From CAIUMH01 sp037142475 (GTDB taxonomy: Bacteria; Actinomycetota; Acidimicrobiia; Acidimicrobiales; RAAP-2), in the NCBI GenBank assembly GCA_037142475.1, contig JBAXAR010000001.1, forward strand, positions 1 to 64,000: DNA of 64,000 bases. Reading direction: 5' to 3'. A program made the translations under genes and the position numbers. Positions within the stretch are counted from its first letter, which is position 1. The number at the start of each line of letters is the position of its first letter. Shown here in pieces: positions 41,572-50,983 of the stretch. The notes below the pieces were generated by a model. That model saw only the letters and a list, made by a program, of their open reading frames with translations. It had not been told where the DNA came from and made no database searches.

Positions 41572-42881
41572 GCGATCCGAGCACCTTCACCTACGTCGGG
41601 TTCGAGATTGATGTCACGCACTGCTCCCTTCGGTGTCATTACGCGTGTGGTGGCGAGGACTTCACCGAAACGGTCACCATCCCAGACGGTGATCTTTCTC
41701 AGCCGGGCGTCGAGGCCGCAGCGGTGCTGTACTTCCTCCTCGCCGGCGTCTCGTACCTGAAGACCAGAGCACCACTCGTGGTGGATCTCGGCTCTCTCCC
41801 TTCGACGCCGGCGGAGCGCTCGTTCCTCCGGACCTACCTCGTCGAAGGCCTCGGTGAGTTCGCCCTCAAGAACGATCTCGACCTCTCCGCCATGGAAATC
41901 TCAGGACCCGAAGGACTCCCGGCTCCGGAACCGACCACCTTGGGTACCGGATCAGTGCTCATCCCGTTCGGGGGCGGACTCGATTCGATCGTCACCGTCG
42001 CTGAACTTGCAGGCCAGGCCGAGAGGGCGGCGCTCTTCGTGGCCGAGCGGCCCGGAGCTCGATTCGCTGCCATTGAAGAGGCGGCGGCAGTCACTGGTCT
42101 CACCGTCATCAGGGCCGAGCGATCGCTCGACCCCAAGGTCCTTGAATCGGCCACACGGGGCTACCTCAACGGCCACGTTCCCGTCACCGGAGTTCTCTCG
42201 GCGCTCGCCGTCCTCACCGCAATGGCGTGTGGCTTCGAGGCCGTGGCGATGTCCAACGAGCGCTCCGCGTCCTCAGCCACCACGCAAGGGCCCAGCGGGC
42301 CCGTCAATCACCAGTGGTCGAAAGGAGCCGACTTCGAAGCTGGCTTCCGCACACTCGTTGCTGGCCGGATCCAAGGCCTCGAGTACTTCTCATGGCTCAG
42401 GGACCGCTCCGAGGTATCCATCGCCGAGGTCTTCGCCGGCCTTGATGAGTACCACCATGTCTTCCGATCATGTAACCGAGCCTTCCATCAAGACCCGAAC
42501 CGCCGTCTCGATGACTGGTGCGGCGTCTGCGACAAATGCCTCTTCATCGACCTCGTTCTCGCCCCTCACCTCACCCCTGAACAGCTCCGATCCATCTTCA
42601 GTGGCCGCGAGCCGCTCGAGAACCCTGATCTCAGCCAGCAACTCCGAGTTCTCGTTGGAGCCAGCGATGCTGCCCGACCCTTTGAATGCGTCGGTGATGA
42701 AGCAGAGTGCCGTGAGGCACTCCTGGCCGCAGCGAGTCGGCCTGATCGTTCCAGTGACGGCCATCTCCAGGCTCTCGCTGAGGAAGTCCGACGCCTCCCT
42801 GAACTCAGTCTCGCCAACGGATCGCACCCTGACGTCACCTTTATTCCGGAGCGCTATGCGACACCCAATCGGCTGGACTGA
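41568..42881 (+). CDS. murL: MurL, UDP-MurNAc-L-Ala-L-Glu epimerase
   Basis: A 437-residue protein matching MurL (first shown in Xanthomonas oryzae) in its key blocks: PP-loop-like GGGLDS (135-140), NGHVPVTG (201-208), NERSAS (230-235), VNHQWSK (246-252), SCN (301-303) and WCGVCDKC (317-324). MurL uses ATP to turn the terminal L-Glu of UDP-MurNAc-L-Ala-L-Glu into D-Glu, replacing glutamate racemase plus standard MurD. ATG 41568 overlaps the pgeF stop (ATGA) and the gene overlaps its partner ligase by 26 bases. Confidence 0.88.
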   Translation: MSDPSTFTYVGFEIDVTHCSLRCHYACGGEDFTETVTIPDGDLSQPGVEAAAVLYFLLAGVSYLKTRAPLVVDLGSLPSTPAERSFLRTYLVEGLGEFALKNDLDLSAMEISGPEGLPAPEPTTLGTGSVLIPFGGGLDSIVTVAELAGQAERAALFVAERPGARFAAIEEAAAVTGLTVIRAERSLDPKVLESATRGYLNGHVPVTGVLSALAVLTAMACGFEAVAMSNERSASSATTQGPSGPVNHQWSKGADFEAGFRTLVAGRIQGLEYFSWLRDRSEVSIAEVFAGLDEYHHVFRSCNRAFHQDPNRRLDDWCGVCDKCLFIDLVLAPHLTPEQLRSIFSGREPLENPDLSQQLRVLVGASDAARPFECVGDEAECREALLAAASRPDRSSDGHLQALAEEVRRLPELSLANGSHPDVTFIPERYATPNRLD

Positions 42882-44148
42882 TCTCAGAAGCGCCCGAGTG
42901 GGCGTCTTTGGAGTGGGTGTCGAGGGTCGGGCGGCAGCCCTCCGGCTCAGGGAGTTGACCAGCGACGTCGTCTTCGTCGACGACGCTCACGACGCCACCC
43001 TTGAGGGGGCCGAGGTCGTCGCCACTGACCACGGAGGTTTGGGCCTCCTCGAGTCCTGCGACGTGGTCATCAAGAGTCCTGGAATCTCTCGGTACCGAGA
43101 CGACGTGATCGCACTCGAGTCAGGCGGTGTGGCGATCGTGGGGGGCGTCGGGTTGACCCTCCATGACCTCGACCCGAGTCGCGTGATCTGCGTCACGGGC
43201 ACCAAGGGCAAAAGCACCACGGCGAGCATCCTCGGGCATCTGCTCGGTGGTCTCGGCCTCCGGACTGAGGTCACCGGCAACCTTGGTCGACCCCCCTTCG
43301 ACCCCTCGGTGCCTCAGGATCTCGACGTGCTGATCGTGGAGACATCGAGCTTCCAGGCCCTCGACATCGCCGATCCGCCAGGCGTGGTGGTGGTGACCTC
43401 TCTCTCAGTCGACCATCTTGACTGGCACCGTTCGGTCGAGCGATACCACGCCGACAAACTCTCGCTGACCTCACTTCCTGGGGCAGGGATCACCATCGCC
43501 CAGCAACGCAGCGACCCTTTGAGGGACAAGGCCCATCTGCTCGGCGGTGACGTCCGCTGGAGCGACGGCGTCGCCGGTGCGTGGGCCCAATCGCTGGGGC
43601 TACTTGGAGAACACAACCTCGCCAACGCCGAGTTGGCACGCTGCGCTCTGAGAGCGTTCGGTGCCGAGAGTGATGACGAAGCCCTCGCTCACGCAGCGGA
43701 GGGTTTCGTTGGCTTACCGGGACGGCTGACCGAAATAGGCCACCACGGAGGCGTTCGCTTCGTCGACGACTCGTTGGCCACAAATGTGCTGCCTACGCTG
43801 GCGGCCATCAAGGCGTTCGAAGGAGAACGCTTAGCCATCCTCATCGGGGGCTTCGACAGAGGAATTGAGTACGCCGAACTGGTCAATGTCCTCGCCCGGC
43901 GAGAGGCGCCCACCCTCGTCGTAGGGCTCCCTGACTCCGGGGAGGGCTTGGTTGAGCAAATTGGCGCCATGACCGAATCGACCGCCACCACCGTGGCACC
44001 CGACATCACCTCTGCCACCGAGGTGGCCGCCCGCTGGGCAGCACCTGATGGTGTGGTCCTCCTCTCGCCAGCTGCTCCCAGTTTCAGTCAATTCCGGAAC
44101 TGGCGTGAGCGTTCAGAGGCGTTCCGAACCGCAGTCAATCAGCTCTGA
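42856..44148 (+). CDS. murD2: MurD2-type UDP-MurNAc-L-Ala:L-glutamate ligase
   Basis: A 430-residue Mur ligase: N-domain GVFGVGVEGRAAA, Walker A TGTKGKSTT (114-122), ETSSFQALD, SVDHLDWH, GEHNLANA (251-258). In standard MurD the D-Glu site has SKATN and a later lysine; here these are SLATN (306-310) and GGFDRG (331-336), matching an L-Glu-using ligase. Its coupling to murL makes this assignment likely. ATG 42856 lies in the murL 3' end; it is the only start that retains the full N-domain. Confidence 0.86.
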   Translation: MRHPIGWTDLRSARVGVFGVGVEGRAAALRLRELTSDVVFVDDAHDATLEGAEVVATDHGGLGLLESCDVVIKSPGISRYRDDVIALESGGVAIVGGVGLTLHDLDPSRVICVTGTKGKSTTASILGHLLGGLGLRTEVTGNLGRPPFDPSVPQDLDVLIVETSSFQALDIADPPGVVVVTSLSVDHLDWHRSVERYHADKLSLTSLPGAGITIAQQRSDPLRDKAHLLGGDVRWSDGVAGAWAQSLGLLGEHNLANAELARCALRAFGAESDDEALAHAAEGFVGLPGRLTEIGHHGGVRFVDDSLATNVLPTLAAIKAFEGERLAILIGGFDRGIEYAELVNVLARREAPTLVVGLPDSGEGLVEQIGAMTESTATTVAPDITSATEVAARWAAPDGVVLLSPAAPSFSQFRNWRERSEAFRTAVNQL

Positions 44149-44216
44149 CCACACTCCCACGCGCTGCCGCATAGACGTGCCCCGTTCGTGGCGCCCCAAG
44201 GCGCGATTCTCGCTGG

Positions 44217-44288
44217 AGCCTGGAGTGGGGATTGAACCCACGACCTACGCATTACGAGTGCGTTGCTCTACCACTGAGCTATCCAGGC
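44217..44288 (-). tRNA. tRNA-Thr (anticodon CGT)
   Basis: Minus-strand cloverleaf: acceptor GCCTGGA pairs with TCCAGGC, D-arm TAGCTCAGTGGTAGAGC, anticodon CGT at 44256-44254, T-loop TTCAATC. CCA is encoded (44216-44214). Reads ACG. Confidence 0.97.
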
Positions 44289-44501
44289 AGGGACCTCAGG
44301 TTACCCGAACTGCCGTATGGCCTTCAGACGACGCCGGCAGCGTTGCCCTCACGTCACCACGGGAGCGTGAACGGGCCTCTCGGTCGTAATCTGACGCACC
44401 GAGCCTCGCTTCCCGAGCGAGATCGGACTCCCTCGATCAAGGTCGGTCGAGCTCCACTCCGTTCCCGAATTGTCGGGGTTCGGTCTTCGTGCTCCCAAGC
44501 C

Positions 44502-45056
44502 CTAGCGCTGAACGGGCCAGAGAAGGTCAACGACGGCTCGCGTGAGGTGCGAGAGATCCTCGGCCAGAAGGTCGTAGCCCTCGGACGGGCCACCCGTGGG
44601 ATCCACCACATCATCAATGGGGTCAGCTCCGAGGAGATCAGCCGACGTCCGGTTGGCGTGAAGGAGCGCAAGCCACTCGCTGATCGGCTGCGAGGGGGGC
44701 CGGGGCCCGACCGCTTCGCCCAGGCGGACGAGCTGGCGGAGCGTGAAGGTTCGAGGCCACGTTGAAGGAGCCGCCACGGCAATCTCCCTGACGTGGCGCC
44801 TCGTGAGGCCGAGAATCAGGTCATTTTGCAGCAGGAGGTCCTCGCTGACCTCAAGACTCCGGTGCGAGTCCAGATCGAGCCCGAACCTGGCTGCGGCATT
44901 GAGCACCTCTTCAGGAGCTGGGGATCCTGATTGAAGGAAACCGGCGGTCGTGATCTCAAGGTCGGGACACCGACGTTGAGCGTGACGAGCAAGGAGGGCT
45001 CCAGCGACTGGAGACCTGCACTGATTGGCAGTACAGACAATGAGGAGCTTCGGCAC
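44502..45056 (-). CDS. Low-molecular-weight protein-tyrosine phosphatase family
   Basis: A 184-residue protein: LLIVCTANQCRSPVAGALL has the C-x5-R loop (CTANQCRS), ITTAGF the following strand, and DPTGG supplies the general-acid aspartate (DDVVDPTG). Such enzymes dephosphorylate tyrosine, often on capsule or wall regulators; arsenate reductase is possible but less likely. GTG 45056 gives the normal distance to the cysteine; GTG 45062 or 45089 are alternatives. Confidence 0.87.
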   Translation of the reverse strand: MPKLLIVCTANQCRSPVAGALLARHAQRRCPDLEITTAGFLQSGSPAPEEVLNAAARFGLDLDSHRSLEVSEDLLLQNDLILGLTRRHVREIAVAAPSTWPRTFTLRQLVRLGEAVGPRPPSQPISEWLALLHANRTSADLLGADPIDDVVDPTGGPSEGYDLLAEDLSHLTRAVVDLLWPVQR

Positions 45057-45207
45057 AGGCACTGACGGTAGTACGTCGGCACGCGACACACGGTCAGGCT
45101 CCCAGTGGCCATCGACAATGCGGGACCCCGGGGTCGCCGGACTCCCATCCTCAGAGAACAATGGCAGCGGAAGTACCTTCGTGGGTACTCAATTCGAAAG
45201 AGGATCA

Positions 45208-46389
45208 ATGAAAAATCGTCTCGTCGGAATTGCTGTTACTGCGACGTTCTCTCTCGCCGTCACCATGGTCGCCGTCCTTCCCGCTGGCGCCGCTGGTCCG
45301 CAACGAGGACCTGCCGTCGACGACGACACCCCAAGAGCCGAGCGAGCCTGCGCTGCCACGGTGCCTGATGAAGCGAGCTGTATGGCGTGGATCAGTAGTG
45401 ACGTGGCATCAGGACAAGTCACCACCTTGGCCACGCCCACCGGTCTTTCGCCGGCGGCGATAAAGGCCGTCTACGGATGGTCAACCTCAATGACCGCGGG
45501 GGCAGGAAAGACCGTCGCCATCGTCGATGCCTACCATGATCCCACTGCCGCCTCAGATCTCGCCGTCTTCTCGAAGCAGTACGGGCTCCCCGCCTGCACA
45601 GTCGCCAATGGATGCTTCACCCAGGTCAGCCAGACCGGGACGAACAGACTCCCGGCAACCAACGCGCTCTGGGCCTTCGAGATAAGTCTCGATATTCAGA
45701 TCGCCCATGCGATCGCCCCGGGAGCGAAAATCCTCCTCGTTGAAGCGAAGAGCGCCAACCTCTCCGACCTGATGGTCGCCGAGGACTATGCGTCATCGAA
45801 GGCCACCTACGTCTCGAACAGCTGGGACACCACAGAGTCAGCGGCCGAGACCACCTACGACTCGCACTTCACCACTCCCGGTGTCAGCTACTTCGTGGCA
45901 GCCGGCGATGCCGGCCTTCCTGCTCAATACCCTTCGTCATCACCCAACGTGATCTCGGTCGGAGGAACGACACTGAACTTCACCGGTGGCGTGTTCTCTT
46001 CAGAGACCGGCTGGGCTCGAGGTGGCGGCGGCTGCAGTGCCTTCGAGACGGCCACCGCGGCCCAAGCGGCATTCAGCCAGTACGCACAGACTGCCTGTGC
46101 CGGGAAGCGCTCGACACCGGATGTCTCGCTTGTGGCGGACCCGGCATCAGGTGTCTCGATCTACGACAGCACCGCGTACAACAACCAAAAGGGCTGGTTC
46201 AAAGTTGGTGGGACAAGCGTGGGGGCACCAATGTGGGCCGCCCGATCGGCAGTCGCTGGAACGTTCATGAATGCATCCACCATCTACGGCGGCGCCATCC
46301 CATTCCGAGACATCATCAGCGGGGGCAACACCGGCGGGTGCCTTATCGGATTCGACCTCTGCAGCGGCCGCGGGAGTTGGGTCGGCTAA
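45208..46389 (+). CDS. Secreted S53 (sedolisin) family serine-carboxyl peptidase
   Basis: A 393-residue protein with signal peptide (1-29, ending GAAG). The sedolisin triad is visible: E158 and D162 in WAFEISLDIQIAHAIAP, oxyanion D234 in AAGDAG and nucleophile S337 in GGTSVGAP; FRDIISGGN near the end is the calcium site. Only about 55 residues separate signal and catalytic domain, so the usual activation prodomain of about 170 residues is missing. AGAGGA precedes ATG 45208. Confidence 0.9.
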   Translation: MKNRLVGIAVTATFSLAVTMVAVLPAGAAGPQRGPAVDDDTPRAERACAATVPDEASCMAWISSDVASGQVTTLATPTGLSPAAIKAVYGWSTSMTAGAGKTVAIVDAYHDPTAASDLAVFSKQYGLPACTVANGCFTQVSQTGTNRLPATNALWAFEISLDIQIAHAIAPGAKILLVEAKSANLSDLMVAEDYASSKATYVSNSWDTTESAAETTYDSHFTTPGVSYFVAAGDAGLPAQYPSSSPNVISVGGTTLNFTGGVFSSETGWARGGGGCSAFETATAAQAAFSQYAQTACAGKRSTPDVSLVADPASGVSIYDSTAYNNQKGWFKVGGTSVGAPMWAARSAVAGTFMNASTIYGGAIPFRDIISGGNTGGCLIGFDLCSGRGSWVG

Positions 46390-46423
46390 TTCCCAGAGAT
46401 CGGACCAAGCCCGATCGGCGTGC

Positions 46424-47491
46424 TCAGAGCACCGGAAGGTTGAAGAGGAGTCCCTCAAGCGAGAGAACCTCACGAAGGTTCCGCTTTGAATCGGCAGCCA
46501 TCGAAGAGACCATGTCGACGGCGGTCGCACATCGCCTGATGGTCTCACCATCGTCTGCCGCAGCCGCCTGAGCCATTCGGTCTCGATAGACGCGAGCGAG
46601 GACACCGAGGCCCGCACGCAACTCAATCATCCGGTAGGCGCGAACCTGCCGCTTATTACGAGCGATGATTTCCGTACGGCCCACGACCCCTCGCTCGCCC
46701 ATGGACTTTGCCTCAGCCTCACGGGCCTTCATCTCCGCATCATGTTGGGCCACCAGTGGGGCAACCGCCTCATCCATGGATTCCTTGATCTCCTGGGCCA
46801 ATCGTCCCACCACGGCACCAGTCCCATCAAGGAGGTCGGGGATCGCTCGCCACCGCGTCAGCCGATCGGCAAACCCTGCATCAACGGTGAGCAGCATCGC
46901 TCGATCAGCGTCGCCGGCCGCTCCCTGCGCCGCCTGGGTGGCGGTGGCCTCGTCGATTCCCTTGGCCACGAGCCACTCGATAATCGCTTCATTGGAGAGA
47001 GCAGCGAATGGGATCACCACGCAGCGAGATCGAATGGTCGCCATCTTCTTCGTCACATCGTCAGCAAGAAGAATGAACACCGTTGTGGCCGGTGGCTCCT
47101 CAAGGGTCTTGAGGAGCGCCCCGAGCGAGTCGCCAAGCAAGTGCGCCTCAGGGATGATCACGACAAGGCGGGAGGTTTCAAGTGGTCGACGCTGCGCGGT
47201 GGTGGTCAGTGGTCTGACGTCGTCTTTCACCGAGTAGGCGACACCGTCATGGGTGGCAACAACAAGATCCGGGTGGCCACGGCCGAAGACCCTCGAGCAA
47301 TGGCCGCAGGTGCCACAGCCTCCGTCGGGACAGAGGAGAGCAGCGGCGAAGGCCACGGCTGCCTGCTCCTTACCCGCTCCTTGAGGACCAACGAAGAGAT
47401 AGGCGTGGACAGGGTTGACCGCCGCCCGCAGCAGTTCGGCGACTGCGGCACGTTGGCCGGGGACGTCGGCGAAGAGATCCCTCGTCGTCAC
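46424..47491 (-). CDS. holB: DNA polymerase III delta-prime-like clamp-loader subunit
   Basis: A 355-residue AAA+ protein: DVPGQRAAVAELLRAA, Walker A GPQGAGKEQAA, a zinc motif CGTCGHC, and TLEEPPATTVFILLADD with SRC as the arginine-finger segment. It belongs to the clamp loader. Walker A ends KEQ instead of KT/S, in line with the nucleotide-inactive delta-prime role. GTG 47491 overlaps the tmk stop (GTGA). The tmk-holB order is standard. Confidence 0.93.
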   Translation of the reverse strand: MTTRDLFADVPGQRAAVAELLRAAVNPVHAYLFVGPQGAGKEQAAVAFAAALLCPDGGCGTCGHCSRVFGRGHPDLVVATHDGVAYSVKDDVRPLTTTAQRRPLETSRLVVIIPEAHLLGDSLGALLKTLEEPPATTVFILLADDVTKKMATIRSRCVVIPFAALSNEAIIEWLVAKGIDEATATQAAQGAAGDADRAMLLTVDAGFADRLTRWRAIPDLLDGTGAVVGRLAQEIKESMDEAVAPLVAQHDAEMKAREAEAKSMGERGVVGRTEIIARNKRQVRAYRMIELRAGLGVLARVYRDRMAQAAAADDGETIRRCATAVDMVSSMAADSKRNLREVLSLEGLLFNLPVL

Positions 47492-48093
47492 GAGAGCCCC
47501 CGCTCTTCGAGCGCCTCGTCGATGGCCGCGCTGACCACCGACAGACTCGCCGTGGCGTCGAGCACGACCCACTCTTCTGGGCGCTCCTGGGCCAACGCTA
47601 GGTAACCCGATCGCACCCGCTCGAAGAAGTCAGTCGCCATCGATTCCATCCGGTCAGGCGATCCTCCACGACGAGCGCCCGCCGCCGAGACCGGGAGGTC
47701 CAACAGGATGGTTACATCGGGCCGGAGTCCCCCGGTGGCGATGGCGATCAGCGTTTCAAGTTCTGAGCGCTCCAAGCCACGACCAAACCCTTGATAGGCA
47801 ATCGTCGAGGCGGCGTAGCGATCCGAGACCACATCTCGGCCAGCCCTCAGCGTCGGCTCGATCACTCCGGCGACATGCTGTGCTCGATCGGCAGCGAGCA
47901 GGAATGCCTCAGTCACCGGAGCCGGTGGTTCACCCTCGCTCAGGATCAGTCGACGCAGTGAGCGTCCAAGCTCCGTGCCACCTGGCTCGAGTGTCGCCAC
48001 TGCGCCGCGAAGCCCGGCGAGGCGGGCCACTTGCGTGGACTTCCCGCAGCCATCGATCCCCTCGACCACAAGGAACCGGCCGCGTCTCGTCAC
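47488..48093 (-). CDS. tmk: Thymidylate kinase
   Basis: A 201-residue dTMP kinase: P-loop VEGIDGCGKST, the LEPGGTELG loop (usual form EPG-T), DRYAASTIAYQGFGRGL for substrate binding and a LID around ARRGGSPDRME. GTG 48093 overlaps the topA stop (GTGA), so topA-tmk-holB is one operon. It phosphorylates dTMP for DNA synthesis. Confidence 0.94.
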   Translation of the reverse strand: MTRRGRFLVVEGIDGCGKSTQVARLAGLRGAVATLEPGGTELGRSLRRLILSEGEPPAPVTEAFLLAADRAQHVAGVIEPTLRAGRDVVSDRYAASTIAYQGFGRGLERSELETLIAIATGGLRPDVTILLDLPVSAAGARRGGSPDRMESMATDFFERVRSGYLALAQERPEEWVVLDATASLSVVSAAIDEALEERGLS

Positions 48094-50831
48094 GATTCCG
48101 AGTCCGCCCCGTCCGAGGTCGAGCCCGCCGCAGGTGATTCTGGCGCTGCAGCCTTCTTCTTCGCTGGTGCCTTCTTGGCTGCAGCCTTCTTCTTCGCTGG
48201 TGCCTTCTTGGCTGCAGCCTTCTTCTTCGAGCGCTTCTTCACCGGCCCAGCCTCGCGTCGGATCACCAGGAGCTCCGCAGCTCGCTCGATGGTGATCTCC
48301 TCGACGGTGTCACCAACTCGGAGCGACGCGTTGGTAGTTCCGTCGGTCACGTAGGGACCGAAACGACCTTCCTTGACCACCACGGGCTCCCCGGTCACAG
48401 GATCAGCACCGAGCTCCTTGAGCGGAGGCGCAGCCACTCGCCCACGACCGCGCTTTGGCTGAGCAAAAAGAGTCACTGCTTCGTCGAGCGAGACCGTAAA
48501 GATCTCAGACTCGGCGGTGAGGCTTCGGGTGTCTTTGCCTCGCGTGAGGTAGGGGCCGTACCGCCCGTTCTGCGAGCGGATCTCTTCCTGAGATTCGGGG
48601 TCGAGGCCGACCAGACGCGGCAGCGACAGGAGTTGGAGCGCCTCGTCGAGCGACAAGGTGTCGACCGTCATGGTCGACAACAGAGACGCTGTCTTGGGCT
48701 TCTCACCGTCCGCCACCTCGCCGAGTTGGATGTAGGGGCCAAACCGCCCGGCCTTGACGAAAATATCAAGCCCAGTCTCAGGATCAACACCGACCGACCG
48801 ATCTGACTGGGGGGCGTCAAGAATCTCAGCTGCCCGCTCCGGAGTGAGCTCATCAGGCAACAGGTCCTCGCGCAGCGACGCTGTCTCGTCGCCCCGCTTC
48901 AGATAGGGGCCGAACTTCCCAACACGGACGACGATGGCCTCACCAGTCGCCGGATCAGGTCCAAGCGGTATCGAGTTGATCTCCACCGGATCGATGTCGG
49001 CGAGTTGATTGGAAACCGCGTCCTTCAGGCCAAGGCCCGCGACCCCATCAGCGTCATGGCCGAAATAGAAGCGTGAGAGCCACGGCAGGGCCTCTTCGGT
49101 ACCCGACGCAATGGCATCGAGGCTGTCCTCCATCGATGCCGTGAAGTTGTAGTCCACAAGGTCAGCAAAATGCGTCTCAAGGAGCTTGACCACGGCGAAG
49201 GCAGTGAAGCTTGGAATGAGGGCTGGACCCTTCTTCCAGACATACCCACGGTCCTGAATGGTGGAGATGACGGCGGCGTAGGTCGATGGCCGCCCGATTC
49301 CAAGCTCTTCCATCTTCTTGACCAAGCTGGCATCGGTATAGCGAGCAGGCGGCTGTGTGGTGTGCGACTTCGCTTCCGCCCTGTCGACCACCACCGAATC
49401 ACCCTCGGCCATCGCCGGAAGGACCCGCTCGGCCTCCGCCAACTCGGCTTCAGGGTCGTCGGCCCCCTCGACATAGGCCCGTCGGTACCCCGGGAAGCTA
49501 ATGACGCGCCCATTGGCCTGGAGCGTGACCTCCTCGCCAGCGAGGGATCCCGCTGGAGCGCCAAGGGTGGCCGCCATCCTGACTTGGGCCTGCGTCCCTC
49601 TGGCGTCGGCCATTTGCGATGCCACTGTCCGGACCCAGATCAGTTCGTACAGTCGGAATTCATCGCCGGAGAGCGAACGACCGGCCTCCTCGGGGCTTCG
49701 AAAAGTCTCCCCTGCTGGCCGGATCGCCTCGTGAGCCTCTTGTGCGTTCTTGACCTTGCGGTCATAGCGGCGAGGAGCGTCAGGGACGTAGGACGCTCCG
49801 TAGAGCTGCGTTGCTGCACCGCGCGCCGCGTGAATGGCCTCGCTCGAGAGGGTCGTCGAGTCGGTTCGCATGTACGTGATCCAACCCTTCTCGTACAGGC
49901 CCTGTGCGGTGCGCATGGCCGACTGAGCGCTCATACGGAGCTTGCGACCGGCTTCCTGCTGAAGGGTCGAGGTCATGAACGGTGCTTGGGGCCGTGAGGT
50001 GAATGGCTTCTCGGTTACCGATGTCACCGTTGGGGTCGACGCCTCGAGAGCGGTGGCAATCCCAGCCGCGTCGGTCTCTGAGAGCAGGCGGACCGACCGG
50101 TTCCCTGTTGCCACCCCCTGAGCATCGAAGTCCTTGCCCTCGGCCAACTGGACCCCGCCAACGGCCATGAGCTGAGCCTCGAAGGCCTGGCCCTCTCGAT
50201 TCATCTGAGCCACCACGTCATGCCATGACGCTGTTCGGAAGGCCATGCGCTCGCGCTCGCGCTCGACGACGAGCCGAGTCGCTACCGACTGCACCCGTCC
50301 GGCGGACAGTCGCGGAAGGACCTTCTTCCAGAGAACAGGGGAGACCTCGTAGCCATAGAGCCGGTCGAGAATCCGGCGGGTCTCCTGGGCATCGACGAGC
50401 CGCCGGTCGAGATCCCGTGATTCGTCAACGGCGCGCTCGATAGCTGGCCGAGTGATCTCGTGGAAGACCATCCGCTTCACCGGGACCGTCGGGTTCAGGA
50501 CTTCGAGGAGGTGCCAGGCAATGGCCTCTCCCTCTCGGTCTTCGTCGGTCGCGAGGAACAACTCGTCGACGTCCTTCAGAAGCGCCTTCAGTTTGGCGAC
50601 AACCTGCTTCTTGCCCGAACTGACCACATAGAGCGGCTTGAAGCCGTCATCGACGTTGACTGCTAGGCGGGCCCACGATTCACCTTTGTAGGCCGCGGGT
50701 ACCTCGTCAGCTCCATGAGGAAGATCCCTGATGTGGCCGATCGACGACTCCACGACGAAGTTCGGTCCAAGGATTGATCCGATGGTCTTTGCCTTCGCTG
50801 GTGACTCGACAATGACGAGTGCTCTCCCCAC
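48090..50831 (-). CDS. topA: DNA topoisomerase I with Lys/Ala-rich tail
   Basis: A 913-residue type IA enzyme: Toprim (ALVIVESPAKAKTIGSIL, ATDEDREGEAIAWHL), catalytic tyrosine in WITYMRTDSTTLS, AHEAIRP, then several C-terminal Topo_C-like repeats (G-RFGPYV). It relaxes negative supercoils. The end is a lysine/alanine/proline tail built from a 33-base tandem repeat. GTG 50831 has AAGGAGG six bases before it; no zinc fingers are present, as usual for actinobacteria. Confidence 0.96.
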   Translation of the reverse strand: MGRALVIVESPAKAKTIGSILGPNFVVESSIGHIRDLPHGADEVPAAYKGESWARLAVNVDDGFKPLYVVSSGKKQVVAKLKALLKDVDELFLATDEDREGEAIAWHLLEVLNPTVPVKRMVFHEITRPAIERAVDESRDLDRRLVDAQETRRILDRLYGYEVSPVLWKKVLPRLSAGRVQSVATRLVVERERERMAFRTASWHDVVAQMNREGQAFEAQLMAVGGVQLAEGKDFDAQGVATGNRSVRLLSETDAAGIATALEASTPTVTSVTEKPFTSRPQAPFMTSTLQQEAGRKLRMSAQSAMRTAQGLYEKGWITYMRTDSTTLSSEAIHAARGAATQLYGASYVPDAPRRYDRKVKNAQEAHEAIRPAGETFRSPEEAGRSLSGDEFRLYELIWVRTVASQMADARGTQAQVRMAATLGAPAGSLAGEEVTLQANGRVISFPGYRRAYVEGADDPEAELAEAERVLPAMAEGDSVVVDRAEAKSHTTQPPARYTDASLVKKMEELGIGRPSTYAAVISTIQDRGYVWKKGPALIPSFTAFAVVKLLETHFADLVDYNFTASMEDSLDAIASGTEEALPWLSRFYFGHDADGVAGLGLKDAVSNQLADIDPVEINSIPLGPDPATGEAIVVRVGKFGPYLKRGDETASLREDLLPDELTPERAAEILDAPQSDRSVGVDPETGLDIFVKAGRFGPYIQLGEVADGEKPKTASLLSTMTVDTLSLDEALQLLSLPRLVGLDPESQEEIRSQNGRYGPYLTRGKDTRSLTAESEIFTVSLDEAVTLFAQPKRGRGRVAAPPLKELGADPVTGEPVVVKEGRFGPYVTDGTTNASLRVGDTVEEITIERAAELLVIRREAGPVKKRSKKKAAAKKAPAKKKAAAKKAPAKKKAAAPESPAAGSTSDGADSES
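48148..48229 (-). repeat. 33-base tandem repeat in the topA tail
   Basis: Two perfect 33-base units (48148-48180 and 48181-48213) and the first 16 bases of a third. Each encodes K/A/P-rich residues (KKAPAKKKAAA type). A repeat of this kind can change length by slippage without a frameshift. Confidence 0.93.
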
Positions 50832-50983
50832 AGACCACCTCCTTGGTTCTCGATCTCCGGCACGATGATGCACTGCCAACAATGGCAATGCGACACCCCG
50901 GTTCTAGCAAAGCCTTGACGCTCCGCACGTCACGCCCCGCTGCGAGGGCGAAATCGTCTCCCGAATCAGGCGTCTTGGAAGAC

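Noticed and set aside
41568..42881. Reading the PP-loop-like protein as a TilS or asparagine synthetase relative
   Set aside because: The NGHVPVTG, NERSAS, VNHQWSK and WC-x2-CDKC blocks and the adjacent Mur ligase identify MurL.
46398..46416. GATCGG/CCGATC hairpin between the S53 peptidase and holB
   Set aside because: Six pairs and a seven-base loop are not enough for a terminator call, though the position between convergent genes fits.
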